7,466 nucleotides of DNA from Calditrichota bacterium (lineage in GTDB: Bacteria > Calditrichota > Calditrichia > RBG-13-44-9). The stretch is from positions 1 through 7,466 of the forward strand of contig JAFGSO010000155.1 in NCBI GenBank assembly GCA_016934605.1, read 5' to 3'. A program made the position numbers and the translations under genes. This document shows, one piece after another, positions 6,825 to 7,466 of the stretch. The notes below the pieces were generated by a model. That model saw nothing but the letters and a program-made list of their open reading frames with translations. It had not been told where the DNA came from and did not search any database. Numbering within the stretch: position 1 is the stretch's first letter; every line of letters begins with the position of its first letter.

Positions 6825-6877
6825 AACTCACCCCCAACCCCCTTCTTGTTCAGGAGAGGGGGGCGAAGGGGAGAGTT
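6825..6877. repeat. GC-rich imperfect hairpin, likely dispersed intergenic repeat
   Basis: The outer arms AACTCACCCC (6825-6834) and GGGGAGAGTT (6868-6877) pair at 9 of 10 positions. Inner C-rich and G-rich arms (about 6837-6845 and 6852-6863) continue the stem around a short loop with a few bulges. C-rich/G-rich sequences of this form occur as dispersed repeats between genes in many bacterial genomes. Whether this one is repeated cannot be told from one copy. It has no T tract on either side, so a simple terminator is unlikely. Confidence 0.45.
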
Positions 6878-6888
6878 TCTTCGAATTC

Positions 6889-6925
6889 CGAATATTCGTA
6901 ATATTGTATATTATTTCGTAATATT
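6889..6925. repeat. AT-rich direct repeat with palindrome
   Basis: TTCGTAATATT occurs twice (6895-6905 and 6915-6925), 20 bases apart, which is about two helical turns. The perfect palindrome CGAATATTCG (6889-6898) overlaps the first copy. This could be a pair of protein-binding sites or only low-complexity sequence. It lies about 250 bases upstream of atpD. Confidence 0.4.
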
Positions 6926-7052
6926 TGACTTTTCATACAGCCCCGGGGAGTCGGAAATTCTGGCTGCTGGATACTGGCCTCTAGCTGCATGATTTTAAAT
7001 TTTATATTAATAATTTGAATTTATTTAGTATGTGGTGCTTAGAGCCGCATTT

Positions 7053-7071
7053 CTGAGAGATTATCTCTTAG
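7053..7071. repeat. 19-base near-perfect palindrome
   Basis: The sequence CTGAGAGAT-T-ATCTCTTAG pairs over nine positions on each side of a central T, with a single G-T mismatch. It is symmetrical enough for a dimeric regulator site. Folded as RNA it would need part of the stem as loop, so it is a poor terminator, although TTTT follows on the plus strand. Function unknown. Confidence 0.4.
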
Positions 7072-7189
7072 TTTTACATGGATTAAGGGATAATCAGTTT
7101 CATTTACTATTAACATACGTTCTTCACACACCATGATGTCTTATCATTTTCAGCAGTATAGCTAACTGGTGTGATAGGTAACCCGACCT

Positions 7190-7364
7190 TCAGAAAAAAT
7201 CAGAAAATTCAACGGTTCGCTCCTCTTCCCGCAAAAGCGGGATGAAACTCACCCGCACTCAATATTAACAGGTATTCAATGTGTCTTTCGAAAAATTGAG
7301 TGCGGGTTCAAACAGTCAGAATTTTGACGTTCCGCTCACCGGAATTTTGACTGATTTTTTCTGA
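7190..7364. repeat. nested palindromic element with 14-base terminal inverted repeats
   Basis: The outer arms TCAGAAAAAATCAG (7190-7203) and CTGATTTTTTCTGA (7351-7364) are perfect inverted copies. The match continues inward as AAAATTC (7204-7210) against GAATTTT (7342-7348), after a two-base indel. Inside lie a TCCCGC-AAAA-GCGGGA hairpin (7227-7242), a perfect 13-base inverted repeat ACCCGCACTCAAT / ATTGAGTGCGGGT (7251-7263 and 7295-7307) with a 31-base spacer, and an 11-base pair matching at 10 positions (7313-7323 and 7343-7353). No transposase is present. The layout suggests a small non-autonomous or BIME-like intergenic element. No target-site duplication was established. Confidence 0.5.
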
Positions 7365-7466
7365 CAGTCTTGACCTTTCGGCTAACAGTGCGCCTACTGG
7401 CGTATTCTTTTCTGTCAAGAGAAAAGAACGGTGAATAAGAATAGTGGAAAGTTCGAAAAAGATCTC
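7308..7466 (-). CDS. partial open frame entering from the right edge, probably repeat-derived
   Basis: Read on the minus strand from 7466, a frame of 52 codons without a stop ends at TGA (7310-7308). Its end reads PVGALLAERSRLSEKISQNS and then a short basic/polar tail. No start or domain is visible. The frame covers one outer arm of the nested palindromic element and a strong hairpin, and its stop touches the 13-base inverted repeat. I suspect that it is a spurious frame through an intergenic repeat, but the true C-terminus of an upstream gene cannot be excluded. Confidence 0.2.
   Translation of the reverse strand, partial: EIFFELSTILIHRSFLLTEKNTPVGALLAERSRLSEKISQNSGERNVKILTV
7405..7428. repeat. 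perfect 9-base-pair hairpin
   Basis: TTCTTTTCT (7405-7413) and AGAAAAGAA (7420-7428) are exact inverted copies around a six-base loop. The stem is A/T-rich and so only moderately stable. It lies beside the nested palindromic element and may belong to the same intergenic repeat family. A terminator role for a gene right of the window is possible but not supported by a clear T tract. Confidence 0.4.

Larger units (their letters stand above)
6646..7466. other. 821-base stretch without a convincing complete gene, upstream of atpD
   Basis: I see no intact coding region here. The stretch is rich in stops in most frames and contains several hairpins and repeats, listed separately. A plus-strand frame at 6783-6992 runs through the GC-rich hairpin and shows no protein-like pattern. 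A five-codon minus-strand frame (ATG 6670 to TAA 6653) precedes atpD, but there is no evidence that it is translated. A small hairpin GGGAC/GTCCC lies at 6739-6754. No tRNA, rRNA or CRISPR array was recognised. Confidence 0.7.

Noticed and set aside
6962..6990. CTGG-rich stretch that resembles degenerate short tandem units
   Set aside because: Only partial matches between units are present, too few to call a repeat.
6783..6992. Plus-strand 69-codon frame
   Set aside because: It runs through the GC-rich hairpin and AT-rich repeats, has no ribosome binding site and shows no recognisable domain or composition of a protein.
7127..7173. Seven-base inverted repeat CACACCA / TGGTGTG
   Set aside because: Short arms with a 33-base spacer are expected by chance in a stretch of this length.

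Overview
The window is dominated by one minus-strand operon of about 5.5 kb that encodes an N-type (Na+-translocating, 'atpDCQRBEFAG' class) rotary F-type ATPase. Transcription runs from right to left: atpD (beta), atpC (epsilon), atpQ (AtpI-like), a cation:proton antiporter, atpR, atpB (a), atpE (c), atpF (b, with a delta-like C-terminal part) and atpA (alpha), which runs off the left edge. Neighbouring genes overlap by 4 to 8 bases or are separated by 1 to 9 bases. This points to one transcript with translational coupling. The gamma gene (atpG) that normally closes such operons would lie beyond position 1 and cannot be seen.

The unusual part is the complete CPA2-type antiporter gene (4540-3314). 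It sits between atpQ and atpR and its start overlaps atpQ by 8 bases. The usual N-ATPase order has atpQ directly followed by atpR, so this is an extra member. The c subunit carries the Na+-ligand pattern E-S-T-x-x-Y in helix 2 and a second glutamate in helix 1. The antiporter carries an Asp-Asp pair in the position expected for electrogenic NapA/NhaA-like exchangers. A reasonable model, by inference, is that the ATPase exports Na+ and the co-made antiporter exchanges Na+ against H+. The locus would then link ATP, sodium and proton gradients, or serve salt and pH homeostasis.

Right of atpD (about 6646-7466) no convincing complete gene is present. This stretch holds a candidate promoter for the operon, a GC-rich hairpin of a type often seen as a dispersed intergenic repeat, an AT-rich direct repeat, a near-perfect 19-base palindrome and a nested palindromic element (about 7190-7364). 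A minus-strand open frame that ends at 7308 enters from the right edge and is probably repeat-derived.

The organism is a bacterium of moderate GC content. The candidate promoter fits the Bacteroidota-type TAnnTTTG element, and the palindromic intergenic sequence also feels like Bacteroidota or a related FCB-group lineage, but this assignment is weak. N-ATPase operons are known to be laterally transferred and usually coexist with a housekeeping ATP synthase elsewhere in the genome, so the operon itself says little about taxonomy.
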